Position numbers and translations under genes: made by a program. A stretch of 6,022 nucleotides of DNA, taken from positions 1-6,022 of the forward strand of contig JAEOST010000118.1 in the NCBI GenBank assembly GCA_016840245.1, read 5' to 3'. Source of the stretch: Candidatus Thorarchaeota archaeon. GTDB lineage: Archaea; Asgardarchaeota; Thorarchaeia; Thorarchaeales; Thorarchaeaceae. Under the pieces are notes generated by a model, which saw only the letters and a program-made list of their open reading frames with translations, was not told where the DNA came from and did no database searches. This document shows positions 1 through 5,642 of the stretch, piece after piece. How positions within the stretch are numbered: the first letter of the stretch is position 1; every line of letters starts with the position of its first letter.

Positions 1-749
1 ATAAACTGGTCATCTGTTAGACCTTTTCCGAGAGCGTCCTTCACAAGGTCTCTAAGGTTACTGAGAAAATCAATATGCTCTCTGATGACCTCATTATCGC
101 AGATTGGACCATGTCCAGGAATTATCTTCTCATACTTGGCACTCTCAATATCCTTTAGTACAGCAATCCATTGGTCTGGGTCACATCCCGGATCACCTGC
201 ATATGGAAATGATTTGTTGAAGATGAGGTCTCCACAGTACAGTATGTGCTCAGGTTCGACAATGACGATAGATGACCCCGGTGTATGACCACCAACTCTC
301 CACATCTTGACATCTTGATCTCTACCTATTGTTACTTCGTCATTGAACACAATATCAGGCAAAAGTGGTGTGAGTGACTGTACTGCAGTCCAGAAGTCAG
401 GACGTTCATCTTTCCCCTGTTCTGCTCTCTCTCTCATCATAGGCATGTATTCAGGGTCACTGAACTGTTTGGCGAGACGCAGTCTTGTTTCTGATGAACT
501 GATTATGCTGATATCACCGAGTCCCTGTGCTCCAAAGATATGATCAGAGTGGCTATGTGTTAGGAGCATCTTGAGGATTGGTTTCTTCTTTTCAGCGCTA
601 AGTGTTTCTGCAATCTCCTTTGTGACATGATGGAACATCCCCGAATCTAGAAACACTATCTCGCTGTCGAGAATCACAGCTCCATAGTTGCCTCCATTTG
701 TTCCTCTTGTATCTGCATATACTCGGTCGGTTACTCTCTCAAGTGTCAT
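1..749 (-). CDS. MBL-fold (metallo-beta-lactamase superfamily) metallo-hydrolase, C-terminus cut by window edge
   Basis: This is a probable cytoplasmic di-metal hydrolase of the glyoxalase II/lactonase-like part of the metallo-beta-lactamase superfamily; the substrate cannot be told from the sequence. The reading frame is open for 249 codons from the ATG at 749-747 and leaves the window without a stop, so only the extreme C-terminus is missing. The complete metal-ligand set is present: HSHSDH at residues 65-70 (H65, H67, D69, H70), GGHTPGS at 153-159 (H155), CGDLIF at 172-177 (D174) and PGHGP at 211-215 (H213). The N-terminus has the usual strand pattern (VILDSEIVFLDSG, 25-37). There is no signal peptide or membrane segment. 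The start is supported by an AGGAGA ribosome binding site six bases upstream. An insertion at about 95-130 (RERAEQGKDERPDFW) lies where substrate-pocket helices sit in relatives. It is transcribed divergently from the large surface-protein gene. The fold and metal site are near certain; the specific reaction is unknown. Confidence 0.93.
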   Translation of the reverse strand, partial: MTLERVTDRVYADTRGTNGGNYGAVILDSEIVFLDSGMFHHVTKEIAETLSAEKKKPILKMLLTHSHSDHIFGAQGLGDISIISSSETRLRLAKQFSDPEYMPMMRERAEQGKDERPDFWTAVQSLTPLLPDIVFNDEVTIGRDQDVKMWRVGGHTPGSSIVIVEPEHILYCGDLIFNKSFPYAGDPGCDPDQWIAVLKDIESAKYEKIIPGHGPICDNEVIREHIDFLSNLRDLVKDALGKGLTDDQF

Positions 750-754
750 ACATA

Positions 755-760
755 TCTCCT
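755..760 (-). promoter_or_regulatory. Ribosome binding site of the MBL-fold hydrolase
   Basis: The minus strand reads AAAGGAGATATGT directly before the ATG at 749. AGGAGA is a strong Shine-Dalgarno match with five to six bases of spacing. It fixes the start and rules out the out-of-frame ATG at 753-751. Confidence 0.8.
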
Positions 761-830
761 TTCTCCACTCCCTCTTAAACGAATCCTTAAACTACCAAAG
801 AAGTCTTTGAAGAAAACTTTGAGTAAGCTC

Positions 831-840
831 ATTAATAAAC
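831..840 (+). promoter_or_regulatory. Candidate archaeal TATA box for the large surface-protein gene
   Basis: ATTAATAAAC is the most A/T-rich tract upstream of the gene and is about right for an archaeal TATA element. A start site 22-27 bases downstream would give a leader of roughly 25-35 bases that includes the GGGGAG ribosome binding site. No clear purine-rich BRE precedes it, so this is a weak call. The ATTAAT core is palindromic and could also act toward the left-hand gene. Confidence 0.35.
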
Positions 841-876
841 AAGGGACTGAATGAACTCGTGATAATTTCATGCTCT

Positions 877-882
877 GGGGAG
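877..882 (+). promoter_or_regulatory. Ribosome binding site of the large surface-protein gene
   Basis: GGGGAG (within GGGGAGAGAGAAT) ends seven bases before the ATG at 890. This is good Shine-Dalgarno spacing and supports the start that yields a proper signal peptide (MKLKRG followed by a hydrophobic run). Confidence 0.75.
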
Positions 883-889
883 AGAGAAT

Positions 890-955
890 ATGAAGTTGAA
901 GCGGGGAATTCTTGTAGTAGTAGTATGTATTCTATTCTTGCTACCATTAGTCACA
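890..955 (+). other. Signal peptide of the large surface protein
   Basis: Residues 1-22 show a basic start (MKLKRG) and a hydrophobic core (ILVVVVCILFLLPLV, 7-21), followed by polar TNDFD. This is a Sec-type signal. C13 lies inside the hydrophobic core without a lipobox, so a lipoprotein is unlikely. The cleavage site is not certain, and the segment could remain as an uncleaved anchor. Confidence 0.85.
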
Positions 956-3900
956 AATGATTTCGATATACCCGGACTAGTGGGTAAAACTAAGCTCTCA
1001 CAGGACCCTCCAACTCTTACTGGTGTCTTTGATGATTATGGTGTTGATACAGATAGCGACGGAAAATTTGACTATCTTGCCATAGACGTTCAGGTGCAGG
1101 TCACAGTAGTAGGGGAGTATACAGTCTACATTGAATACCTGAATGGTAGTGGAGCTTTCATCAATGTTTACAATGAAACCGTGGTCGATATCCTGTCTGT
1201 TGGAACCCAATATATCACGGTCTATCTGAATGGTGAAACAATCCATGATAGGGGTGCTGATGGACCCTATACCATAGAATATGTAGAGTTGAATTTCGAC
1301 AATGGAACTCATTGGGCTGACGACTATATTGAGTATCCGTATACTACTGGAGCCTATTCCTATACTGACTTTGATACTCCAGGACCCACAATTGATGATC
1401 CCTATCTGACAGGAGTTTATGATGAGTATGGAGTTGACACGAATGGGAATAGCAAGTATGAATTCCTTGCAATAGATGTAGAGTTCAATGCCACGTTAAC
1501 TGGTACATACGATGTATTTGCGGGTGAACTAATTGGTGAGAATAGCACGTACATCTACACGTCAAACACAACTGAGTTCGAAGTACTCACACCAGATGTA
1601 TATACTGTCACAGTATACCTGGATGGTCGAGAGATATATGCCTCCGGTGCTAATGGACCCTATACTCTATGGTCCGCTTCAATTCAGCTTGGATCCATGT
1701 ATGACTCTGATTGGACTCCAATAGTGACAAGATACTATGACTATACTGACTTTGAACCCTCAGAAGAGGTAGTACAGTCAACACTCACTGGCACATTTTC
1801 AGATTCCGGCCTTGATACAAACGCAAATAGTAAGTATGAGTATCTTGAAATCGACGTAGAATTGAACATCACCACAGCTGACATCTACGAGGTTCAGATA
1901 GTCGGACTCATTGGTGCAGACGATGAATTATTCTATGCATCTGGCTCAGTTGAAGAGAGTCTGGAGATTGGGATTCGCGAGCTAACAGTCCAACTAGACG
2001 GTACTGAAATCTACGAATCTGGAAAGAATGGGCCCTACACGTTATTGTATGTCAGTCTGAGTAGTGATTCACAGTCAGACTTCCTGAGTGAGCCATATAC
2101 AACATCATACTACAGCTATTCTGACTTTGAAGCACCCCTCGTTTATCCATATTCTACTGAGATATTCTCTGATTATGGACTTGATGCTGATTCCGATGCA
2201 AGATACGACTTCTTGGTCATACAAGTTGAAATCAACGTGACCATGGCTTCTGATATTTCAGTCACAATATCGGACCTTATCGCTACAGGTGCTTGGATAT
2301 CATTAAGCGGCACTGAAAATGCTGGGTACCTTTCAGAGGGCCTCCACAATATCACTGTCCATTTACCTGGTGAACAGATTTTTCTCTCGGAAACAGATGG
2401 ACCCTACAAATTGTGGTCTGTATCTGTCACGAGTGATATGCACACTGAGGTTTGCTATCCTCAATATACAACTGCATACTATTCCTATGTTGACTTTGAG
2501 CCCACCTTAGTAATCAAGAATCTCTATCCTGCTGGTGGTGAACTACTCTCTTCTACAAATGTGACTTTCTCTTGGACTACAAATCTGAACTCAACAACTG
2601 AGGTGTATCTTCGGCTTGCAGAAGGTAGCTATGACTTGTACACTGGGGAAGATGGTTTTGAACACCTACTCACTGTTAACGATTTGGAAATCGGTTCACA
2701 CTATGAATTTTATGTATCAAGCTATTCGTCCGACGAAGATATCCGCATTGATAGTCCTGTTCATACATACATTATCGGATCTGGAATCGGATTCAGCAGT
2801 AGCTATTACAATGCTATGATTGAACGTGACTACAATCAGGAATTGATGGTGTCGGTCATGAACTTTGACGCATACTCACACAAGCTTCTGATGGTTGTTG
2901 AGTCACCCTATGATGACATAATTCTTGGATTTGTTGGAAATGGATCTATCGATCGGCCTGTCTATCTCGATCCTCTGGAGTCATTATCCGTATCTTTGAT
3001 TGTGCATGCTCAGGATGCTATGCTGCAGAGATACACGATCAATCTCAAACTCATCAATATTGGTGCAACTCCAGAAGAAGAAGACCTAGTTGATTATGCC
3101 GTTCTGAATCTTATGTTGGACCCTGATATTGTTGTGAACTTCACGCTAGTAGAGATTGCTGATGATTCTAACACACTGACAAAGACATTCAATTTGACTA
3201 ACTATGGGTCAACCCTTACAGATCTAACAGTCTATGCCGATAATTCTCTATATCCTCACATCACCTGGGATCCACGTATCAGCCATTTACGCCTAGAGCA
3301 ATTTGAATCCAGAATATTCAAGGCTCGCTATGTCTATGACTGGAATTTCAACGGAACCGCCTCTGGTACAATATATGCGAGTGCTTACAATATGACCAAA
3401 GAACTTAGCATTGTCTATCATGCTGACGGAGAAATCTTCTTTGGCGGTGGAGATGCTCTGTTTACTGACTTTATAGATTCGTGGTTCTGCACGAACCGAC
3501 CTATAGTCGAAGAACAGTTTGGTCTTCTCCCTGGTATTCTCCCAGATAATGGTTATTTTGGAGAGATACTCAGACTGGTGGGTGACGTTTCAATTGGAGG
3601 TGAAAATGCTGAGGTTGGAGCTAGAATATACACCAGAACAGTCATTGAAACTGGTCCTTATGGTATGGTTACCATCATCACAAAAGATGGATCCATTATC
3701 ACGTTTGGTCCGAACACTCGTGTAGGAATCAGAGAGCAACCCAGTACAGGAGAAAGCATTGTGGACTTTATCAGAGGAACCGCCGAATTCTTTTGGGCCA
3801 AAATGACACCAGATTATGGGTCTGGAGATCTACAAATATTTCTCTGCAACGATGGCGTTGGATCACGTGGAACTCATTTCAAGCTCAGTTATGATGATTC

Positions 3901-5578
3901 AACAGACCAAAAGGAGATTCTCCTTTATCATGGTGCTCTTGAACTTTTCAACAATCTAACTGATACATGGCAAGGGCTAGCCACCGACGTTGACTTTGGT
4001 CTGACATACAACATTATCCGTCAATACAATGGAACCACAAGTGATTTCGATTTACTCTTCAGACAAAGTACAGACTTTGGTAAGACTTGGTCTTCAAACC
4101 AGACTGTACTCAGTTCTGCCGACCTTGAAAACATCTCGATTACAGTCGGTCCAAACAATACTATTTTCGTAGCATATGAGCTGCTAGATGCAATCCACTA
4201 CATCTGGAGTGATGATAATGGTACTACTTGGAGTGTCCCTGAACTCATTGTAGCCAGCGGAGCAACCAATCCATATGTACAGCGAATAAAGAATACAAAT
4301 ATTGTCCGTCTAGGTTGGACCACTAATCAGGGAACCTACTATGAAGAAACCATTAATCTTGGAACAACATGGTCTGCAGTCAAGAGGGCTCCATCATACA
4401 CTACGAATGCTATTGAGGCTTATATCGAGGTTGACTTCGAACCATGGTGGAAATATGAGGTTTTGAAGCACGATGTTTCCATTTCAATCAATGGTCATGA
4501 GGTGGCGTTTCTAAGTGACCTAGTTCCACGAGGTAGGTATCTCTTCCCAATTGCTCTTGAATATCTCAACTATAGTGTTGATGGTGAGGTAGCACAAAAT
4601 ACGATAAAGATTGAAACGTGGCATTTGAATGGTGGACACTATGTCGTACTTTCTGATATCCGTGTAATTCTCAGACTTACTGATGTTGTAGTACCAATCT
4701 TCAGCACCTCACAGATGGAAGCTGATGTTCTTGCTAAGACAATCCCCAACATAGGTTTCAATGTTACCGATATTGGAGTGTATGCTAATCTTCTAGAATC
4801 ACCCGAAGTTGTAAGAACTGGTACGCAGCTGACTATGAATGCCACGATTATGAATCTTGCAGACAATCCTGTATCTGACGCCATAATACAGTTCTTCATT
4901 GGTCACCCTTCAGAGGGACAACAGCTTGGAACTGATCAGCTTCTACCAACAATTTTACCTGGCGAGTCTGTTACAACCAGCATCGATTGGACTCCGCTTG
5001 AAAGAGGTGACTTCAAGATATATGTGCGGATAGTAAGCACTAGCGATGAATATGATGACAACAATCTTGACTATCGATTTGTATCAGTCCGTGGTGAGGC
5101 TGATGCACCTCAGGTGACAGTTACTTATCCTAATGGTGGTGAGTTTGTCAATGGAACTATCTACATCTCTTGGATTGCAGACGATCCTAATCCAACCGAT
5201 ACACTCTCATTTGATGTCTACTACGGTGACGGTGTAGATTGGATACTAATTGACAGTAATCTACTCACTTCACACCTGTTGTGGGATACAACCTTCGTTC
5301 CAAACCTTACGTATAAGATCTTGGTCAATGCATCAGATGGTCTATTCACTACAAGTGACATCTCTGATGACTTTTTCATTGTGAACAATCTAGTGACTAC
5401 AACTACATCAGTAACAACTTCTACTATAACAACACCCACGACAACTAGCACGTCACAAACACCTTGGTATGAACAAGAATTCTTAGGACTCCAGCTATGG
5501 ATTTGGCTTGCGATTGGGAGCACTGGAATCATTCTAGTCATTGTCGTGATTGTAATTAAGAAACGACGTGGGGGTTAG
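890..5578 (+). CDS. Giant modular cell-surface protein with four N-terminal repeats, FecR-like domain, Asp-box blades, CARDB-like and Ig-like domains and C-terminal membrane anchor
   Basis: This 1562-residue protein is predicted to be exported and anchored with its bulk outside the cell. A signal peptide (K2, K4, R5, then hydrophobic 7-21) is followed by four homologous repeats (42-162, 172-289, 298-414, 421-537). Next come an Ig/FN3-like domain with a PAGGE motif (539-628), two beta-sandwich-like stretches (634-743, 744-843) and a FecR-like domain (896-1019). Then follow three Asp-box motifs (1060-1067, 1107-1114, 1154-1161), an unnamed beta-rich domain (1182-1293), a CARDB-like domain (1294-1400) and a second Ig-like domain with a PNGGE motif (1406-1500). 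The C-terminus is a Thr/Ser stalk (1503-1524), a membrane helix (about 1534-1556) and the tail KKRRGG. More than 20 N-x-S/T sequons suggest heavy N-glycosylation. There are only four cysteines (13, 522, 867, 986). No catalytic triad or hydrolase motif was found. Adhesion, ligand recognition or a surface-layer role is inferred from the architecture. The exact function is unknown and the domain names rest on motif recognition by eye. Confidence 0.9.
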   Translation: MKLKRGILVVVVCILFLLPLVTNDFDIPGLVGKTKLSQDPPTLTGVFDDYGVDTDSDGKFDYLAIDVQVQVTVVGEYTVYIEYLNGSGAFINVYNETVVDILSVGTQYITVYLNGETIHDRGADGPYTIEYVELNFDNGTHWADDYIEYPYTTGAYSYTDFDTPGPTIDDPYLTGVYDEYGVDTNGNSKYEFLAIDVEFNATLTGTYDVFAGELIGENSTYIYTSNTTEFEVLTPDVYTVTVYLDGREIYASGANGPYTLWSASIQLGSMYDSDWTPIVTRYYDYTDFEPSEEVVQSTLTGTFSDSGLDTNANSKYEYLEIDVELNITTADIYEVQIVGLIGADDELFYASGSVEESLEIGIRELTVQLDGTEIYESGKNGPYTLLYVSLSSDSQSDFLSEPYTTSYYSYSDFEAPLVYPYSTEIFSDYGLDADSDARYDFLVIQVEINVTMASDISVTISDLIATGAWISLSGTENAGYLSEGLHNITVHLPGEQIFLSETDGPYKLWSVSVTSDMHTEVCYPQYTTAYYSYVDFEPTLVIKNLYPAGGELLSSTNVTFSWTTNLNSTTEVYLRLAEGSYDLYTGEDGFEHLLTVNDLEIGSHYEFYVSSYSSDEDIRIDSPVHTYIIGSGIGFSSSYYNAMIERDYNQELMVSVMNFDAYSHKLLMVVESPYDDIILGFVGNGSIDRPVYLDPLESLSVSLIVHAQDAMLQRYTINLKLINIGATPEEEDLVDYAVLNLMLDPDIVVNFTLVEIADDSNTLTKTFNLTNYGSTLTDLTVYADNSLYPHITWDPRISHLRLEQFESRIFKARYVYDWNFNGTASGTIYASAYNMTKELSIVYHADGEIFFGGGDALFTDFIDSWFCTNRPIVEEQFGLLPGILPDNGYFGEILRLVGDVSIGGENAEVGARIYTRTVIETGPYGMVTIITKDGSIITFGPNTRVGIREQPSTGESIVDFIRGTAEFFWAKMTPDYGSGDLQIFLCNDGVGSRGTHFKLSYDDSTDQKEILLYHGALELFNNLTDTWQGLATDVDFGLTYNIIRQYNGTTSDFDLLFRQSTDFGKTWSSNQTVLSSADLENISITVGPNNTIFVAYELLDAIHYIWSDDNGTTWSVPELIVASGATNPYVQRIKNTNIVRLGWTTNQGTYYEETINLGTTWSAVKRAPSYTTNAIEAYIEVDFEPWWKYEVLKHDVSISINGHEVAFLSDLVPRGRYLFPIALEYLNYSVDGEVAQNTIKIETWHLNGGHYVVLSDIRVILRLTDVVVPIFSTSQMEADVLAKTIPNIGFNVTDIGVYANLLESPEVVRTGTQLTMNATIMNLADNPVSDAIIQFFIGHPSEGQQLGTDQLLPTILPGESVTTSIDWTPLERGDFKIYVRIVSTSDEYDDNNLDYRFVSVRGEADAPQVTVTYPNGGEFVNGTIYISWIADDPNPTDTLSFDVYYGDGVDWILIDSNLLTSHLLWDTTFVPNLTYKILVNASDGLFTTSDISDDFFIVNNLVTTTTSVTTSTITTPTTTSTSQTPWYEQEFLGLQLWIWLAIGSTGIILVIVVIVIKKRRGG
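1013..2500 (+). repeat. Four diverged tandem protein repeats with Asp-rich calcium-loop-like motifs
   Basis: Units lie at 1013-1375, 1403-1756, 1781-2131 and 2150-2500 (residues 42-162, 172-289, 298-414, 421-537). Each opens with an aromatic-S/D-D/E-x-G-[VL]-D motif and then an Asp/Asn-rich loop: DTDSDGKFDYL, DTNGNSKYEFL, DTNANSKYEYL and DADSDARYDFL. Each has a middle [VH]xLxGxxI segment leading to GPYxL (DGPYTI, NGPYTL, NGPYTL, DGPYKL), and each ends in YT(T)xxYxYxDFxxP. The pattern resembles repeats seen in archaeal and some bacterial secreted proteins, where the DxDxDG loop is thought to bind calcium. Similarity is at protein level; no long DNA identity is evident, so this is an old duplication, not recent slippage. 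Confidence 0.88.
2504..2773 (+). other. First Ig/FN3-like domain (PAGGE type)
   Basis: Residues 539-628 begin LYPAGGELLSSTNVTFSWT, the typical opening of extracellular beta-sandwich domains of the 'P-x-G-G-E ... v-x-x-x-W' kind, and end HTYIIGSG. The middle (VYLRLAEGSYDLYTG, then LEIGSHYEFYVSSYS) fits the later strands of an FN3-like fold. It acts as a spacer or ligand-contact domain after the four repeats. The same opening motif recurs in the C-terminal Ig-like domain. Confidence 0.65.
3575..3946 (+). other. FecR-like domain within the large surface protein
   Basis: Residues 896-1019 match the FecR domain pattern from start to end. GDVSIGG opens it (898-904), then come GARIYTRTVIETGPYG and ITKDGSIITFGPNTRVGI, corresponding to the 'G-D-x-I-x-T-G ... 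L-x-D-G-S-x-v-x-L-x-P-x-S' core. FIRGTAEFFWA (L-x-x-G-x-x-x-f-x-v) follows, then GVGSRGTHFKL at 989-999 (the 'v-x-G-T-x-F' signature) and LLYHGALEL (the 'v-x-x-G-x-V-x-V' end). In bacteria FecR domains occur in periplasmic anti-sigma regulators of iron uptake and also in many surface proteins of unknown role. Here no sigma factor or receptor gene is adjacent, so a structural or ligand-binding role is more likely than FecIR-type signalling. Confidence 0.8.
4061..4378 (+). repeat. Three Asp-box (BNR) blades with an exact 47-residue period
   Basis: Asp-box motifs (S/T-x-D-x-G-x-T-W) occur as STDFGKTW (residues 1060-1067), SDDNGTTW (1107-1114) and TINLGTTW (1154-1161). They start at nucleotides 4067, 4208 and 4349, which is 141 bases apart both times. 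The residues between them (ISITVGPNNTIFVAYELLDAIHYIW; IVRLGWTTNQGTYYEETI) fit the inner strands of propeller blades. Asp boxes are structural turns common in sialidases and other beta-propellers. Only three are visible where six or more blades are usual, and no sialidase Arg triad or FRIP motif was found, so enzymatic activity is not supported. The third box has Asn in place of Asp. Confidence 0.8.
4433..4768 (+). other. Unnamed beta-rich domain between the Asp-box blades and the CARDB-like domain
   Basis: Residues 1182-1293 start DFEPWWKYEVLKHDVSISI and contain NGHEVAFLSDLVPRGRYLF and ETWHLNGGHYVVLSDIRVI. The segment ends in a helix-like stretch (STSQMEADVLAKTI). Alternating hydrophobic residues predict beta strands. 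I do not know a named family for it. The paired NGHEV and NGGHYVV motifs look conserved rather than linker-like. Confidence 0.5.
4769..5089 (+). other. CARDB-like domain
   Basis: Residues 1294-1400 follow the pattern of CARDB (cell-adhesion-related, found in bacteria and archaea). An entry strand DIGVYANLLESP is followed by GTQLTMNATIMNLADNPVSDAIIQFFIG, then ILPGESVTTSIDWTPLERGDFKIYVRI and the closing DEYDDNNLDYRFVSV, where E-x-x-D-x-N-N is the family hallmark. Such domains are extracellular beta-sandwiches, usually in multi-domain surface proteins. Confidence 0.8.
5105..5389 (+). other. Second Ig-like domain (PNGGE type)
   Basis: Residues 1406-1500 begin APQVTVTYPNGGEFVNG, followed by IYISWIADDPNPTDTLSF, DVYYGDGVDWILI, and LTYKILVNASDGLFTTS with a closing FFIVNN. 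This is a membrane-proximal beta-sandwich common in archaeal and bacterial secreted proteins. It shares its opening motif with the domain at residues 539-628. Confidence 0.75.
5396..5557 (+). other. Thr/Ser-rich stalk and C-terminal transmembrane anchor of the surface protein
   Basis: Residues 1503-1524 are nearly all Thr and Ser with a single Pro, Ile, Val and Gln (bases 5396-5461, ACA/ACT/ACG-rich). This is a likely O-glycosylated spacer lifting the protein off the membrane. An amphipathic PWYEQEF joint then leads to a helix at about 1534-1556 rich in Ile and Val, ending KKRRGG. The basic tail places the C-terminus in the cytoplasm and the bulk outside. This stalk-plus-anchor ending is typical of archaeal surface proteins. 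Confidence 0.88.
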
Positions 5579-5642
5579 GTGTGCATAGTTATCCTGTGAA
5601 CACTTATGACCTCAACTGACACTAGACTCAATGGTGCTCAGT
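5579..5642. other. Short spacer between the surface-protein gene and the amidotransferase gene
   Basis: The 64 bases hold no T-run or stem-loop terminator and no convincing TATA tract. Co-transcription of the amidotransferase with the upstream gene is possible but not shown. A stop codon in the amidotransferase frame at 5607-5609 limits how far upstream that gene can start. Confidence 0.5.
5633..5636 (+). promoter_or_regulatory. Weak GGTG ribosome binding site of the amidotransferase gene
   Basis: GGTG (in ATGGTGCTCAGT) ends six bases before the ATG at 5643. GGTG is a usable archaeal Shine-Dalgarno core. It favours the ATG at 5643 over the in-frame ATG at 5631, which would overlap this site. 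Confidence 0.5.

Larger units (their letters stand above)
750..889. promoter_or_regulatory. Divergent intergenic region with probable promoters for both flanking genes
   Basis: These 140 bases separate two divergently transcribed genes, so both promoters are expected here. It is more A+T-rich than the flanking coding sequence between about 774 and 840. A plus-strand TATA-like tract (ATTAATAAAC, 831-840) lies about 50 bases before the ATG at 890. For the minus strand, the GTTTAAG tracts (complement of 786-792 and 774-780) lie about 25-45 bases before the ATG at 749 and could be the TATA element. Two short doublets occur: CTTAAAC at 774-780 and 786-792, and CTTTGA at 805-810 and 817-822, each with a 12-base period. 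No transcription start can be proven from sequence alone. Confidence 0.45.

Noticed and set aside
85..543. Plus-strand open frames at 85-288 and 343-543
   Set aside because: They lie antisense to the MBL-fold hydrolase, whose frame carries the full metal-ligand set. Their translations show no recognisable motif and they have no convincing ribosome binding site.
998..1312. Minus-strand open frame of 104 codons
   Set aside because: It is antisense to the first repeat unit of the surface protein; the plus-strand frame is clearly coding. The translation looks unordered.
3575..3946. FecIR-type sigma-factor signalling system
   Set aside because: There is no sigma-factor gene, TonB-dependent receptor or N-terminal cytoplasmic anti-sigma segment. 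The protein is anchored at its C-terminus with only a six-residue tail inside.
4061..4378. Sialidase (neuraminidase) activity suggested by Asp boxes
   Set aside because: Asp boxes are structural and occur in many non-enzymatic propellers. No FRIP motif, Arg triad or Tyr/Glu catalytic pair could be identified around the three boxes.
5396..5461. ACA/ACT-rich low-complexity DNA considered as a microsatellite or CRISPR-like repeat
   Set aside because: There is no fixed repeat unit or spacer pattern. It is the codon signature of the Thr/Ser-rich stalk.
4639..5541. Minus-strand open frames at 4639-4899 and 5221-5541
   Set aside because: Both are mirror images of the CARDB-like, Ig-like and Thr-rich coding sequence. 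The valine-rich run in the second is just the complement of the Thr codons.
5579..5642. Intrinsic terminator after the surface-protein gene
   Set aside because: No stable stem-loop and no T-run was found in the 64-base spacer.
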